From Lepidonotus clava (Eukaryota > Annelida > Polychaeta > Phyllodocida > Polynoidae), in the NCBI GenBank assembly GCA_936440205.1, contig OW387136.1:31105927-31169926 (forward strand): 64,000 nucleotides of DNA, read 5' to 3'. This document shows, piece by piece, positions 23,501 through 35,881 of the stretch. Within the stretch, counting starts at the first letter, position 1, and each line of letters opens with the position of its first letter. The position numbers and the translations under genes are program-made. The notes below the pieces were generated by a model. That model was not told the origin of the DNA and ran no database searches. It saw nothing but the letters and a program-made list of their open reading frames with translations.

Positions 23501-26500
23501 GACATCAATGACATTAGAAATAACAGGTCTAACCATGATAGCCTTATTTTTCACGACCATTGATACCCAATGACAACTATGTGGTCATCTGTTGCATTGT
23601 CTATCAAAGCACACAATGTTTGATGCTGCGACAATATAGGGTGCAGGAACCAGTATGCCCATGCACTTTTGACGTAGATATTGGCATTATCTATGCTTTG
23701 TAACACATTAACATACTGCATTACAATGTATCACTTATTATGACTATTTGATAAATTGTACTGACGCGGAAGTACAATAACACAGGAATAAATAAAGAAC
23801 AGCCTTTCGCACGAGTGTTATGTCTTACATAAAACGGAACTATTATTATGTATTGGACGACTGCAGTCGAACGAGGCGGAGACTGCGATAGGAGCTAGCT
23901 ATTATCCATAACTAAATCAACTGATATAGTGAACCTAACATTAACGGATAATTAATCTACCATAGTTCAACATACATACACAATTAGTAGAAATCACTTA
24001 ATTACATAATGGTCCCACATAATATGGTGTGAGAAATAACCACAGAGGCAGATACAGGATTTCCAAAAGGAGGGGGTCAGCATATATTATAGGCTAAGTA
24101 CTAAAAATGCATGTATTTGCACACACGGATGCAACATTTCCCCCTCTTTCCCTAGTTTAGGGGTCCACCAAAAGGAGAGGGCGCTGACCCCCTGGATCCC
24201 CCCCCCCCTCTGGATCCGCCCCTGAACCACTTAATTGCATCCAGCATGATAAAGATGGTAAAAACATTGTAACGACAAGCCCTTCTATTTTTCAGGACGG
24301 CCTTACTGAACATCCCGTCCATCCTGGTGGTGTACACTCTCACCTGTCTCTGTGGACTCACTGTCTACGCCTACTACGCCTCCAAGGGCTGTGACCCGTT
24401 AAGAAATCAGGAGATCCGGTCCTCTAACCAACTCCTCCCCTACTTCATTATGGAGGTGGTCAACTACCCCGGCCTGCCCGGGGTCTTCCTGGCAGTTCTA
24501 TTCAGCGGGGCGCTCAGGCAGGTGTTGAAATAATTAAGAAGTTTTTCATGATTTTGAAAGATTTTGGCAAGTTCAAATGTAAGTGTGCATGCATTGTTCA
24601 TGGTTTCTCTAATAGCAAATCTAGTATGTTTTGGTGGCATGATAGTCTGCTGTTCAAATAGTTGTATCTCTGGTTCTAATTGACATTTTTTTTAAATCCT
24701 TTCAGATTCTGGCCCTCATTCAATGTGTTCATCTGGGATTTGATTATAGGGCTGCATTCATAATTATGAGGCTTATGGCAGTGAAAGGGTTAAAGAGGGG
24801 TCTCAAATAAGGTATAATGCCTACTGGATTGTGTGATGGCGTACGTCTATTCATGTATATATATATATAATGCATTATAAACAAAAGTGAATGATATATC
24901 CATCAGTTCTATTTCCTCGTCACTGAATGCGTTGGCTGCCTGCACGTGGAAGGACTTATTGGAGTGGAAGTGGTACTACATACCCGAGAACCAGAAAGCC
25001 CTTGTCAACAAATTTTTGGGTAAGGATTATAGCTATTCTAGCCATCGAAGATGTTATTGGTCTGAATCTTATATTACATTATGTTTAAGAAAGTACTATA
25101 TGTATTAGACATAATTGTGTATTGAGAACAAATGGAAGTGTGCGTAATGTACCGAAAGGTAGGCAATATCATTCTATTATTGGTGGATGAGGTAATCTCA
25201 GACTGTTCCATATAAGTAGAATGGCATGCATGTATCCAGGCAATCCCGAAGTATCGAGGTAGTGAGCCAATACCTATGCTTTAGAGCAGAGAGATCTTTG
25301 CGGTCTTCTGGTGAAGGCCGTAATACATAGTATTTTGATGGAAGCATGTACAGTGGTGGATATGAATAGGAACTATCTATGTAAGTGATTGTACAAGGAG
25401 TATGATGTCGCTATAATGAGTGGAGGTATACCATCTGATGAGACTACTCAAGTGATGCTATGACTGTTACACCTTAGATCTAATAAAGAAAATCCTCTCA
25501 TTTATATAAATGCTCACCGTCATTTATCTATTCATCTATGAGACTGAATGAATGAAGAATGGGGACAAGGGCGAGAACGAAAGCATACTCATTTATTAGG
25601 CACTAAATATATTTAATTATACATTGTTTAGCTAGTGCAGTCAACCCACAATTTTTCAATCATATAATACAAAATGACTTTGTATCAGTTGCAGTTTATG
25701 GTATGATTGCTGTTGGAATGGCGTTTGTTGCGGCTGAATTGGGAGGTCACGTCCTGCAGGTGAGGCTTCCCACCCTGAACATAAGTATAGGGGTATCCCT
25801 TGAATACAAATCCAATGATATAGGTATACAGCTATTGATATTTCCATTTTGCTGCAGTGCTATTCAGTTTTAATGAAACATCTCCGGTTAAAAATGACAT
25901 GGGTGAAATGGTACTTGATAAAAGCTGCTATTTCTATGGTAGAGTGGGGTTTGTACTTCAAGTATTCGTTCGATGATAAGCATTCCCCACGTTGCAATAT
26001 AACTAAAAAAAATATCTGATGACATAGTTTTTTTTAGAGAGTATTTCAGACATTTAATTTTTGAGGGGATTTGGGAAAGAATGGCTGCAATCGTTTTCAT
26101 CTTAAGCTCGATCGATCAGCGATAGCTGCAATCGTTTACAATAAACAAGTCTTAATAACAAAATTGTCTTTTTCAATATCCCAGGCCACACAGAGTCTCG
26201 TTGGTGGATTTGGTGGGCCTGGGCTCGGATTGTTTTTCCTTGGTTCGTTTTTCCCTTGGGCTAATTGGCAAGTAAGTATGCACCATATTAATTCATTAAA
26301 ATATTGTAGTATGTGCGGATGTCTCAAATTCATATGACTAGAAGACTTAGCAGTCTTAAAGATAATTCTAGGAGGTACGAAATCATACTAGTAGATGCAA
26401 ATTAAAATAATTAGAAAAAAACATGATATACATGTAATTCTATAGAACATGTTTGTTTTTGTAGGGAGCTTTGGTAGGAAGTCTAACGGGTTTTGGTATG

Positions 26501-28590
26501 ACGGCCTGGGTGTCCATGGGAGCCTACATCACCAGGGCTGGGGGCTTTGACATGTTGCCGACGTCTATAGCCAACTGTAGTAGACCCGACTATAACATCA
26601 CCATGACAACAGCTGACTATATCACAACATCAGAATATTACACCTCTACAACAGAATACTCACCAAAGAGGTAAGTCAATCTAGTTAATGTACTGACGTG
26701 GGTGGCCAGTCCATGCTTGTTTGGGCACTACAGCATGAGCCTTAGACTAGCGCATGTGCTAGTTATAATTCTCTGTCAAAGTAGGGAATTAAAGGAGGAG
26801 TCAATGTGTGACGTATCATACTAATAGCGCGTACGCCACTCTAGCCGGTCAGGGTCAGCTGAACATTGAGTGAGTAACCATCCTGGAAAGGTTCGGTCTT
26901 AGAAGCTGAGTCCTGTTGTTTGGAGTAGAGGCAGTCAGACTGTGCTAGAAGGTGGGAGCGGTGACTGAATGTGTTTGAGGGGATTCCTTCCTTGGAGCTG
27001 ATCATTGTCAATTGAGATCTTGTCACGGAATGGCAATACATAGGAGAATATTAATAAAGAACAACTTTTCATGCGAGTGTTACATCTTACAGGATGTGGG
27101 AACTATAATTATGTATTGGACGACAGCAGTCGAACGAGGAGGAGACTGCGTTTGGAGCTAGCTATTATCTACAATTAACTACGACTTATTATGTACACCA
27201 TATACAACAGATAATTAACTTTCTATAGTTCATTACCATAGAACTAACATGATTTAGCTAACCTCACATCAATATAAAAAGACAATTTTGATATCATAAC
27301 AGTTTCAGTTTGTATGATGATTATCCTTTTCCTTCCAGTGACCCCCTGGCAATTTACAAAATGTCTTACATGTATAATGCAGGCTGGGGATGCCTTATAA
27401 CTATCGTCGTCGGGATTATCGTATCAGTATTGACAGGTATTGTAACATTCTAAGATAGCATGTTTTTCTTAGAGGTAACGACAATGGGTGAGAGGCTACT
27501 TTTCTTATCGATATCAAATAGTTTCTGCTGCGCATACTTGATATAGCCCATTGTTGAATTCATATACATAAATGTGTATATCTATAATAATATTATTGTA
27601 GTAACTTTAAAAACCAAGAAAAACCTTGAGGATTATTACTAATAAAAATCCTTTAGAAAAATCACCGTTGATCAAAGTTTCTAGATAAAAGACTTCAGTC
27701 TTTTCTGATGATCAAATAAGTTGACTCTTTCATGGCTAAAATTAATAGCGTAGAAATGCATTCCTTGAACTGTTAAACAGCTAGTTGTTTGTAGTTACCA
27801 ACATGCAGAGTTCCTTTTTCATTAAATGAGATTATAACACGAAACGGCTAAAATCGACTAGTAGGCCTATGCGTTATTGCTTGCCAAAGGATTGATCTGA
27901 TTCCTTATTAGATCTCATAAATACAATTATGAAATGTTTCTCGGCTTTTGCTCCCCTGACAGGACCCACAAACCCTTCTAGTGTTGACCCTAAACTACTC
28001 GTGCCTATTCTGGATCGTCTGTGTTGCTGTCTGCCTGCCCGATGGAGGGAGAAATGCCACTGTGGCGTGGATTATAAAGGAGGACATGTAAGTTCAAGAT
28101 CCAATCTGTGTACTTTCTTTTTATATTTTCCAAAGTTTGAACCCTGTGTATGCTTTGATCAACATAAGTTAACTTAAAAGATTATTTAAAAGTTAATTGT
28201 ATAGTGTATTGCTTATCAAATTTGAAGTAATATATCTTGTTGTTGGATGTTTTTACCAACCACCTGACAATTCCAATGGAATAACATATTATCTAATTTT
28301 TATATGGACTTCGAGTCAGGAAGAAATGCTTTAACTGTTTACCAAAACGCATATGGGAGGTAACAGACCTCTTTATCTTTCAGTATGAAAATGGCTTAGT
28401 TGACGAGAAAAGTAAAGTCGTGGAAATGGCGGAGGAAAGGACAGAGAAACGAGATAAAGATGGATTTAGTAATGTTTACAATCAAGATAAAAAGACAGAG
28501 GCAACACCAAGCAACGGCGGCGACTTCATGAAGCAAGCAAAGATGGGTCATAACAATGAGGGGTTCTATGGAACCACTACAAAATTCTGA
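18540..28590 (+). CDS. SLC5-family sodium/solute symporter (SMCT/NIS/SMVT group), 15 exons
   Basis: Complete 650-residue protein. Exons: 18540-18881, 19127-19195, 19524-19575, 20083-20150, 20591-20671, 21431-21504, 21985-22122, 24296-24517, 24907-25019, 25689-25759, 26185-26271, 26465-26670, 27339-27436, 27963-28087, 28384-28590; all phases join. Family signatures are plain: TNDFLLGGGKL in exon 1, GGMKAVVWTDTVQGG in exon 5, and SSISSSLNALAA across exons 8-9, which holds the serines that bind sodium (Na2) in this fold. Length and motifs place it with SLC5A5/6/8/12, most like the monocarboxylate carriers SLC5A8/12; the substrate cannot be read from sequence. Two N-glycosylation sites (Asn476, Asn483) sit in a Thr/Tyr-rich loop of exon 12. 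The tail ends TTKF, a possible class I PDZ ligand. It acts in the plasma membrane. Intron 8 is of the GC-AG type. Confidence 0.92.
20463..20513. repeat. (AT)n microsatellite
   Basis: About 50 bases of nearly pure TA repeats in SLC5 intron 4, likely length-variable between individuals. Confidence 0.85.
21040..21400. mobile_element. MITE with CCCAGCC termini, copy 2 (SLC5 intron 5)
   Basis: About 361 bp, starting CCCAGCCAAGGATG and ending GTTGGCTGGG. It is in the opposite orientation to the copy at 16598-16963. It ends only 30 bp before SLC5 exon 6. Confidence 0.65.
23757..23970 (+). repeat. Solo-LTR-like repeat, copy 1 (SLC5 intron 7)
   Basis: 214 bp beginning TGTACTGACG and ending ATAGTTCA, with AATAAA inside, i.e. 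TG...CA ends and a polyadenylation signal as in an LTR. It shares its right part closely with 26689-27232 and 28898-29286. Flanking 4-mers are AAAT and ACAT. Retroelement family not assigned; no coding part is present nearby. Confidence 0.55.
24043..24224. mobile_element. hAT-like MITE, CAGGGGCGG family, copy 3 (SLC5 intron 7)
   Basis: 182 bp from CAGAGGCAGATACAGG to CTGGATCCGCCCCTG. Lies 71 bp before SLC5 exon 8. AACCA occurs beside both ends but out of register, so no clean target duplication is claimed. Confidence 0.55.
24518..24906 (+). other. GC-AG intron of the SLC5 gene
   Basis: The donor reads AG|GCAGGT and the acceptor CATCAG|TTCT. Joining AG and T gives the serine (349) that starts SSISSSLNALA, a conserved SLC5 motif. 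The nearby GT (CAGGCAG|GTGTTG) would put exon 9 out of frame. The GC donor is therefore preferred on reading-frame grounds. Confidence 0.75.
26689..27232 (+). repeat. Solo-LTR-like repeat, copy 2 (SLC5 intron 12)
   Basis: 544 bp, TGTACTGACG to ATAGTTCA, with AATAAA inside. Starts 18 bp after the exon 12 donor site. Flanking 4-mers TTAA and TTAC. Same family and orientation as 23757-23970 and 28898-29286. Confidence 0.6.
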
Positions 28591-28855
28591 CCATAGCTGC
28601 AACGAAACAATGTATGACAGGCCTACATGACAATCTCTCTTCTTGACATAACAAACGCAGTCCACTGCTCAAATAAAGGGATACCTGCTTTATAATTTTT
28701 ATATTGTGTTTCCATCCACGTGTTAAATGGAAAAGCTGTCTTATGCACTCTACGTTTTCTGCATTATCACAGTATTTGACGTCAAACTGAAATACAACCT
28801 TTAATGGAAACAAGTATTATAAAATGTGTTCAAACTTTTAAAGAAAGTGCAAGTG

Positions 28856-28880
28856 AATAAAATGTATTTGTTCGAATAAA
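28856..28880 (+). terminator. SLC5 polyadenylation signals
   Basis: Two AATAAA hexamers (28856-28861 and 28875-28880) about 270-290 bases after the stop codon. The solo-LTR-like repeat begins 18 bases after the second one, where cleavage would be expected. Confidence 0.65.
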
Positions 28881-28897
28881 TTCTTGTTTGTTTCTAT

Positions 28898-29286
28898 TGT
28901 ACTGACGCGGGTGGCCAGTCCATGTTTTGTAGGCACTACGGCGTGAGCTTTAGAAGCGCACATGCAAGCCATGTTTCAATTTGTCAATAGTGAAATGGGG
29001 AAGGAGTCATGGTGTGACGTACCATACGAAAAGAGCGTGTTTGCTCTTAGTCAGTCAGAGTTCGCTGTAACGCTGTGCGAGTAACATCCTGGAAAGGTTG
29101 GACCTTTAATCTGCAATATCCTTTCACGAGAGTGTTCATGTCTTACATGATGTGGAACTATAATTATGTATTGGACGACAGCAGTCGACGAGGAGGAGAC
29201 TGCGTACGGAGCAAGTTATTATCTATAATCTAATTACAACAATGTACGCACACTACAAATAACAGATAATTAACCTCTATAGTTCA
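28898..29286 (+). repeat. Solo-LTR-like repeat, copy 3 (behind SLC5)
   Basis: 389 bp, TGTACTGACG to ATAGTTCA, flanked on both sides by CTAT, an exact 4-bp match consistent with a target-site duplication. Supports reading the whole family as LTRs. Confidence 0.65.
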
Positions 29287-30380
29287 CTATTTTAATTGCA
29301 TCTTTTGCTATAATTTACTAATGTACCGCACATTACAGATAGACAAGTAGTAAGGGAGGGGTAGGGTCTAGTGATGCGTCCATGGTTGTTTATGTAAACA
29401 CTGAGGTTCAGAGGCATAGTTCACGAGTGGCCTCATTAGAATAGGTCAACTAATGTAAAACAGTAGTAGTGTTCCAGAATCTTTACAGAAAGAACTGTCA
29501 CAAAGTGCCCTACAAGGCAACGAATCCAACACAGACGTTTGTTTTGAACTTACTTTGATGGAATATGGACTAAAAAGAATGTCTATTCTGTAACGGTTTG
29601 ATATGGAGAGCTTTCTGTTATATGCATGTGTATTGAGTGGAACTACCTTATCACCTGTACTTGAATATTGATGTAGCATTGTGACATCACTGTTACAATG
29701 GGAACAGAATAAACTTACAATCCTCTTACAAGCAAAACACTCTGTCGTTCTTAAAGGTGGACTTCTTTAGAAAACGATGAGAAGTTGCGGATGATGAAAT
29801 CTATACCCTCAATGAAAAAATACTATCACGATGAAAACAACTACTCATAAGCATATAACCATTCTTAAAGAGCTGTGATAAAGTTACACTAAAATAGTCT
29901 ATGTCTTCAAACCTTAATAAAACGACAATAGTTGAGTTACTTCACACTTAATGTAGCCAGCATTCCACATTGTACTGCACACTACGAAATTTATAGGAAT
30001 TGGAATCTTGAATATATTTTGTGTATAGGGGACCGAACCCTACATACCCTTGGATACTGGTCATAATCAAAGATCCTGCTAAGAAACTGGGCTCATTTCA
30101 CACCCTTGGATTAGGGAACACTTACGTTGTGACATCACGTAGATAACTCTACTCTATTGGTGTGTTATGATGCATCTTTTTCACGTCTGTTCCAACTTCT
30201 TGATTCCACTATGTGTATATCACTAACACTGTAACTTCACACTTTTCTCTACTGCACTCACGACATTAGACATTTTATTGAGACCTTATTCAATGATCTT
30301 CAATATGAAAATGTTCTGTATAAAATTGTATTTTTTGCTCTCATATAATTAGACTATCATTATCAATAATTATTCATAAC
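29287..30380. other. Gene-free stretch between SLC5 and the gypsy element
   Basis: No coding or repeat feature could be supported; only short frames. Confidence 0.4.
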
Positions 30381-30530
30381 TGTGATGATTTGAGAGTTAG
30401 ATGACTTGAAACTGGGTTTATTCAGTGGAAACATCTCTCACGGTCGGGAAGGACGCCATGAGGTCCGTAGTTCAAGTGATTGACGCTGGGGGAGCTGCGG
30501 GGCGTTTCCCGCGTCGATTGCGACATTACA
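30381..30530 (-). repeat. 3' LTR of the gypsy element
   Basis: 150 bp; on the minus strand it begins TGTAATGTCG and ends in CA, and is preceded by the purine-rich tract. About 97% identical to the partner LTR at 35652-35801. Confidence 0.93.
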
Positions 30531-33500
30531 TTCCTCCCAACCTTGATATTAAAGTTATCTTTTGAATTATTCAAGATAGTGTGGTTGGAGGTGTTGTCTT
30601 AGTGTTACACAATAATAGCATCTTGAAATATCTCTTAGTTCTACTCTGAACTTACTTTGTGAACTTGTAAAAATATATGATCTTATTGATCTTACTCTGA
30701 GAATTTTACTGAGTCAATAAAATATATAACTATCTTAGATTTCTATCAGAGTCTTTTCTGGTGAGTCTTTGGGTCTTCATAGTCTTTGAATATTCTCAGT
30801 CTTTAGTTCACTACTTGGGATATATGAAATAGAATAGGATATAAGATAAGTAGTATCTTAATTAATGAAACTCTCTGAGATAAATGATCTTACTGTTAAA
30901 TCTTACTTGCAAAGTTCTTATGCATTATTAAGATTTTTAAGTGGTGCGTATTTGGTTTTAGCTACACAATCCTTCAAGTGTGCGGGTGGTTTCCTGTTTC
31001 GGACAGGTCTCTCCACGATTGGACCTGGGGGATTGTTCGGTGGTATGGGCACAGGGGGATCCGCTACTGGCGGAATAGCCTGCACTGCTCCCTGGTTGCG
31101 TTGGGGGGCAGGTGCCGGGTTCAGCACAAGATTGTCGTAGTCGAGATAATCAGAGTCACACTTATCGTTGGTGCTGCGCGGAACACAGTCGTCCGGGATC
31201 CTCTTAAAGAACGAAGAGTTTCGCGTAATGCGATGTCCCTCTCGCTCTGCAGTGATTTGCGATCCATTTCGCGTTGTTACGGTATATGGTGTGGGATCGT
31301 ACATTTTCTTGAATCCGGTTGGTTTCGCCACTAATACTTTATCTCCCACTTTGATGTCAGTCTCTTTGGTGTGGCGTCGTTTGTCCGCGTATGATTTCAT
31401 TTTTTCCTTCGCGCGTTGATCGTTGTTCCTCATTTCTTTCTCGAGTTGTGTCGCTACGTCACAGTTCCATTCTGGCAGACAGGTTTTGATATTTCTGCCA
31501 AACATACCTTTCGCTGGTGGGGTTTTGGTTGACGCGTGTGGTGTTGCGCGGTAGTGTTTCAGGAAGGTGTTGATCTCCTTTCGCCAATTTTGTCCTTCGA
31601 CTTTGGCTGCGTTGATAGCCTTTTTGATGGTACGTACAAAGCGTTCTACTTCACCGTTGGCCTCGGGCCATACGGGTGTTATACGGTGGTGCTTGATACC
31701 ATTTTCCTTGGTGTACTCGTGGAACTCGCGACTGTTGAAGGGTGGTCCGTTGTCAGTTTTCAGGATGGTGGGATTTCCGAATCTGCTGAATATCGCGTCC
31801 ATTTCTTGAATTACTTTACTCGCGCAGAGTGTTTTGAGTGGTACGACTTCTGGGTAACGCGTGAAGTCGTCGATGATAATCATGATATAGTCACCGTTGC
31901 CTACGTCGGCAAAATCGCAACTGACTTGATCCCATGGATGGCTCGTCAGGGTGACTTGGATCGGTTCACGTTGATTCTGTGGTGTTACGGCTTGGCACAG
32001 GAAACAGTTCTTAACTTTGTCCTCGGCCATACGGTCAATACCCGGGAACCAGACTTTTTCGCGTAGAAGTTGTTTCGTCCTGGTCATCCCTTGGTGACCT
32101 CGGTGAGCTAGGTCTACTACTTCCTTCTGAAGAATTTTCGGGATACATATCCTGTGAGACCTTAGTACGATGCCGCTTTCGGTGATGGTCAGCTCGTCTT
32201 TGATGTTGTAGTACGCCTTTAAATCAGGGTCAGTGTTCGTTTTAGGCCAGTTGTCGTCTGTCAGCGCTGCTCTCACGGTCTTCAGCGTTTCGTCGATTTC
32301 TGACTGAGAGACGAGATCCTTGAGTTCTACGACGGTGGGTTTGGCCTCTGCGGTTACGAAGTTTACGTAGTCTTCCGCTACTTTGGTCGCACGACAGTCT
32401 TCGTCAGTGTTGTGGCTCGGGTGTCTCGACATGTAGTCCGCTGGGTTTCTGCTTCCAGGCTCGTACGTCAGGGTCATGTCGTATGGTTTCAGGCATAGAC
32501 ACCATCTTTCTAGCCGGGCAGATGTTCGCGATGAGGCTTTTCCATAGATTCCGAGCAGTGGTTTGTGGTCTGTTACCACATAGACTGGTGCACCGAAGAT
32601 ATAGATGTGAAAGTGTTCACACGCCCATACTACAGCCAGGGCTTCACGCTCCGTCTGACTGTAGCGTTGCTCGACTGGCGACAGCGCTTTACTTGCGTAG
32701 GTGATGACTTTCTGTCCGTCAGGATGCTTCTGGGTGAGTATCGCACCTAGTCCTACTGTGCTCGCGTCGACGTAGATTGTAGTAATTTTATTCGGGTCGA
32801 AGTAGGCTAGTGCGGGAGAGTCGATAAGTCGTTCTTTGAGAGTGGAGAGTGCGTCATCCTGCTCTTTCGTCCAGATCCACTCCTGTGATTGGTGGGTGAG
32901 TCTGCACAGTGGTTCGGTGAGTGTCGCGTAGTCTGGGATAAATTTCGCGCAGTAGTTGGCCATCCCGAGGAGACTTCGTAGCTCTCCTGGATTCGTCGGG
33001 GGCTGGATTGCGTTGATCTTCTCAGCCTTCTTCGGGTCGATTTCCATACCTTTGTCGGAGAACTTGTACCCGTAGAACTCTAGGCTGGATTTACCGAACT
33101 CACATTTTTTTTCGTTGAGTGTCAGACCTTTTTCGCGTAGGCGCTTGAATACTGCATAGAGGTTCGCGTTGTGTTCTTCCTGCGTTTTGCCGTAGACTAT
33201 GATGTCGTCTGGATACAATATTGGAATACCTCGGCTGCAGAGCATATCCCAAAGTTCAGTCTCTTATAGCGTTTTAGCCCTGTGTGCGTTGAGAACGTTG
33301 TAATATAACGCGAGTCGGGGTGGAGTTCAATCTGGTGATATCCACTGGTCAGGTCTAATTTACTGAATACCGTCGCGCCATTTAAATCGTGGATAATTTC
33401 CTCTACAGTGGGCATAGGGTGGCGTTCGCGTTCTATCGCCTTGTTTGCGATACGCATATCGATGCAGATTCTGACGTTCTCAGGATCCTTCGGTTTCGGG

Positions 33501-35651
33501 GCTGCGACGATGTTGGATACCCACGGTGTCGATCCGACTGCATCTTCGATGATGTCCGAAGTTTCTAATTTTTCAAGCGCGGCTTCTATTTTACTGCGTA
33601 GATGGAACGGTTCTTTCCGATGTGGCTGTGCAGTGGGTTTGACGTCTTTGTCGATGTGGAGTTGTAGTTGCACGCCTTCGAGTTTCCCAATTCCGGTGAA
33701 GATGTCGCGGAATTCCTGACAAGTCTGGCTGGGTGTAGGACTTGCAGTGCTGATCTCGGATATTACTGCGTCACGGTTGATCTTGATCAGGTTCAGGGTC
33801 TCCGCAGTGGAACGTGATAGGAGCGCGCGTTCATCGCCTTTGGTCACGTAGACGTTCGCGATATCGTGAGTGTACTTGCTTCTCAGTGTTGCATGGAACA
33901 TGCCTACCAGGGGTATAGGCGGTCGATCCTTGCCGTACGGGTACAGGGTTGTGTCGGCTGGTTGAAGTGTTGGCGCAGGGTGAAGAGTATGGTACATATT
34001 TTCGCCGATAATATTTACTGGGGCGCCTGTGTCTCCTAACATCACTACTGGGTTGCCAAGTTCAACCATGAACATGGGTTTTGGTGTGTGCGTTGACTTC
34101 ACTGAGTAGAGTGGGACGGTTTTACGTTCTTCGTGTATTGAGAAGAGATATTTGCCCTTGTGTGCTTGGTAGTTTTCGACGCTATAGACGTTATCATGAT
34201 GTGGTTGGGCCTGAGTCTGCGATGCCGGTTGAGGGTCTGCGTCATACTGTTCGTCCTGCTCCACGTTATTTACGTTGCGACGTCCTCGACCTCGGTAACC
34301 ACGGCCACGGCCACGATTCTCGAGTCTCGGTGGTGGAGCTCCGCCTCGGCATTTTTTCGCGTAATGCCCTACTGTACCGCACTGTCGACACTCGGCGTTG
34401 AAAGCTGGACACTTCGGTCGTCCTCCGTCGTGAGGGTAGGGTCCGCCGCAGTGGTCGCATTCGGTAGTAGAGTTGTGCGTCGGAGTGTAGGATCCGCGTC
34501 CACGTCCGCGATATCCTCCGTTAGTGAAGTTATGTCCTCGTGACGTGCCGCGTTGTTGGCCGCCACGTTGAGTGTTGCCGCGTTGAGTGTTGCCGTGTTG
34601 AGTGTTGTAGTGTGAGTTGAACAGCTGATTACTGTAATTTCCACGGCCTCGTTGTATAGTGTTGACTTCCTTCTTTTCGATGTCCATAGCGTAGCTGATC
34701 GCCTTTTCCATCGCCTTGCCCTGTTTGACGAGTTGATCCAGAGTGATGGTCATATCGGACAGTGCCTTCGTTCGGAGTTTCGACGATCTGCATTTTTGGA
34801 TGATCTGTGACTTTAACTCGGAGTCAGTGTCGGCGAAGTCACATGTCGCGGCGAGTTTCTTGAGTCGGGTCACGTACTGGTCGAGATTTTCGTCCTGGAG
34901 TTGCGTTGCCTCGCGGAAGTTGAACCTTTCATACTCGACTTGGACTTAAGGCGCGTAGAGCTCATTTAGGGCTTCGAGTGAGCGTACGTAGATGTCACGT
35001 GGATTCTCCGCTTCAGGTGCTGGGACGGTTAGCGTCTGGAAGTCGTCATACACTGCCTCACCTGCGTAGTCTAAGAGTAGTGCAAGTTTGCATGGAGCGT
35101 TGGTGATATCAAGTGCTAGGGCCCTATTTTCAAACCGTTGTACATATTTCCTCCACCTTGGGGCAATATTAGATGTGTCGGTGGTGTCAAAGATGGGGAA
35201 TGCTGTCAGTGCTAAAGCCATTTTTGTTTTTTTCGTCAGAGTAGGGTTAATGAGCGTAGCAGTTGAGTAGAGTTGAGTGTAGGGTTCTGCTAACACACTC
35301 AAATAGGCTAAACTGTAGTACTGTTCTGGGTTGTCACACACTGTCACTATACACACAGCACTGGGCCTTGAAAACACACACTTGACATAACTTCTGGCAG
35401 GTAGGGTAGTCACACACAGTTCATAGGGTAGTATACTGCCACTTTGACACGAGCAGGTGGGTAGATGGGCATAGATTCATCACTTTCTGAGAGTTAGACA
35501 GGCAGCTCTGTGTTTACATGTTGCTGATCCCCAAATTCCTCTATTTTCGCCAAGGGGAAAGTGTCTTTTAGTAGAAAAGGGGAGGATTATGAGCGCCTTG
35601 GGTGTCACAACACCTGTCTAGAGTGTCATTGCCATTAATCCTCGTCGCCAT

Positions 35652-35801
35652 TGTAATGATTTGAGAGGTAGATGACTTGAAACTGGGTTTATTCAGTGGA
35701 AACATCTCTCACGATCGGGAAGGACGCCATGAGGTCCGTAGTTCAAGTGATTGACGCTGGGGGAGCTGCAGGGCGTTTCCCGCGTCGATTACGACATTAC
35801 A
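35652..35801 (-). repeat. 5' LTR of the gypsy element
   Basis: 150 bp; on the minus strand TGTAATGTCG to CATTACA. The TGTAATG/CATTACA ends form a 7-bp inverted repeat. The primer-binding site (TGGCGACGAGG) follows directly. Confidence 0.93.
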
Positions 35802-35881
35802 ATAACATGTATTGAGCAATTAAAAAAGACGGAGAAATAAGAAATTCCCTCTGTTCCTACATCTCGAATGTGCTATGTATA

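Larger units (their letters stand above)
30381..35801 (-). mobile_element. Ty3/gypsy LTR retrotransposon
   Basis: 5,421 bp, lying on the minus strand, flanked by an exact 5-bp duplication (ATAAC at 30376-30380 and 35802-35806). Parts in minus-strand order: 5' LTR 35652-35801; a TGG-led primer-binding site right after it; Gag with two CCHC-type zinc knuckles (about 34.2-35.2 kb); aspartic protease with DTGAPVNIIG (about 34.0 kb); reverse transcriptase and RNase H (about 32.4-33.7 kb); integrase with its HHCC knuckle and central domain (about 31.3-32.2 kb); purine tract GGTTGGGAGGAA before the 3' LTR 30381-30530. The two LTRs differ at about five of 150 positions, so the insertion is fairly young. 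The coding part is nearly whole, with about one or two breaks. LTRs of 150 bp are short for the family. Confidence 0.95.
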
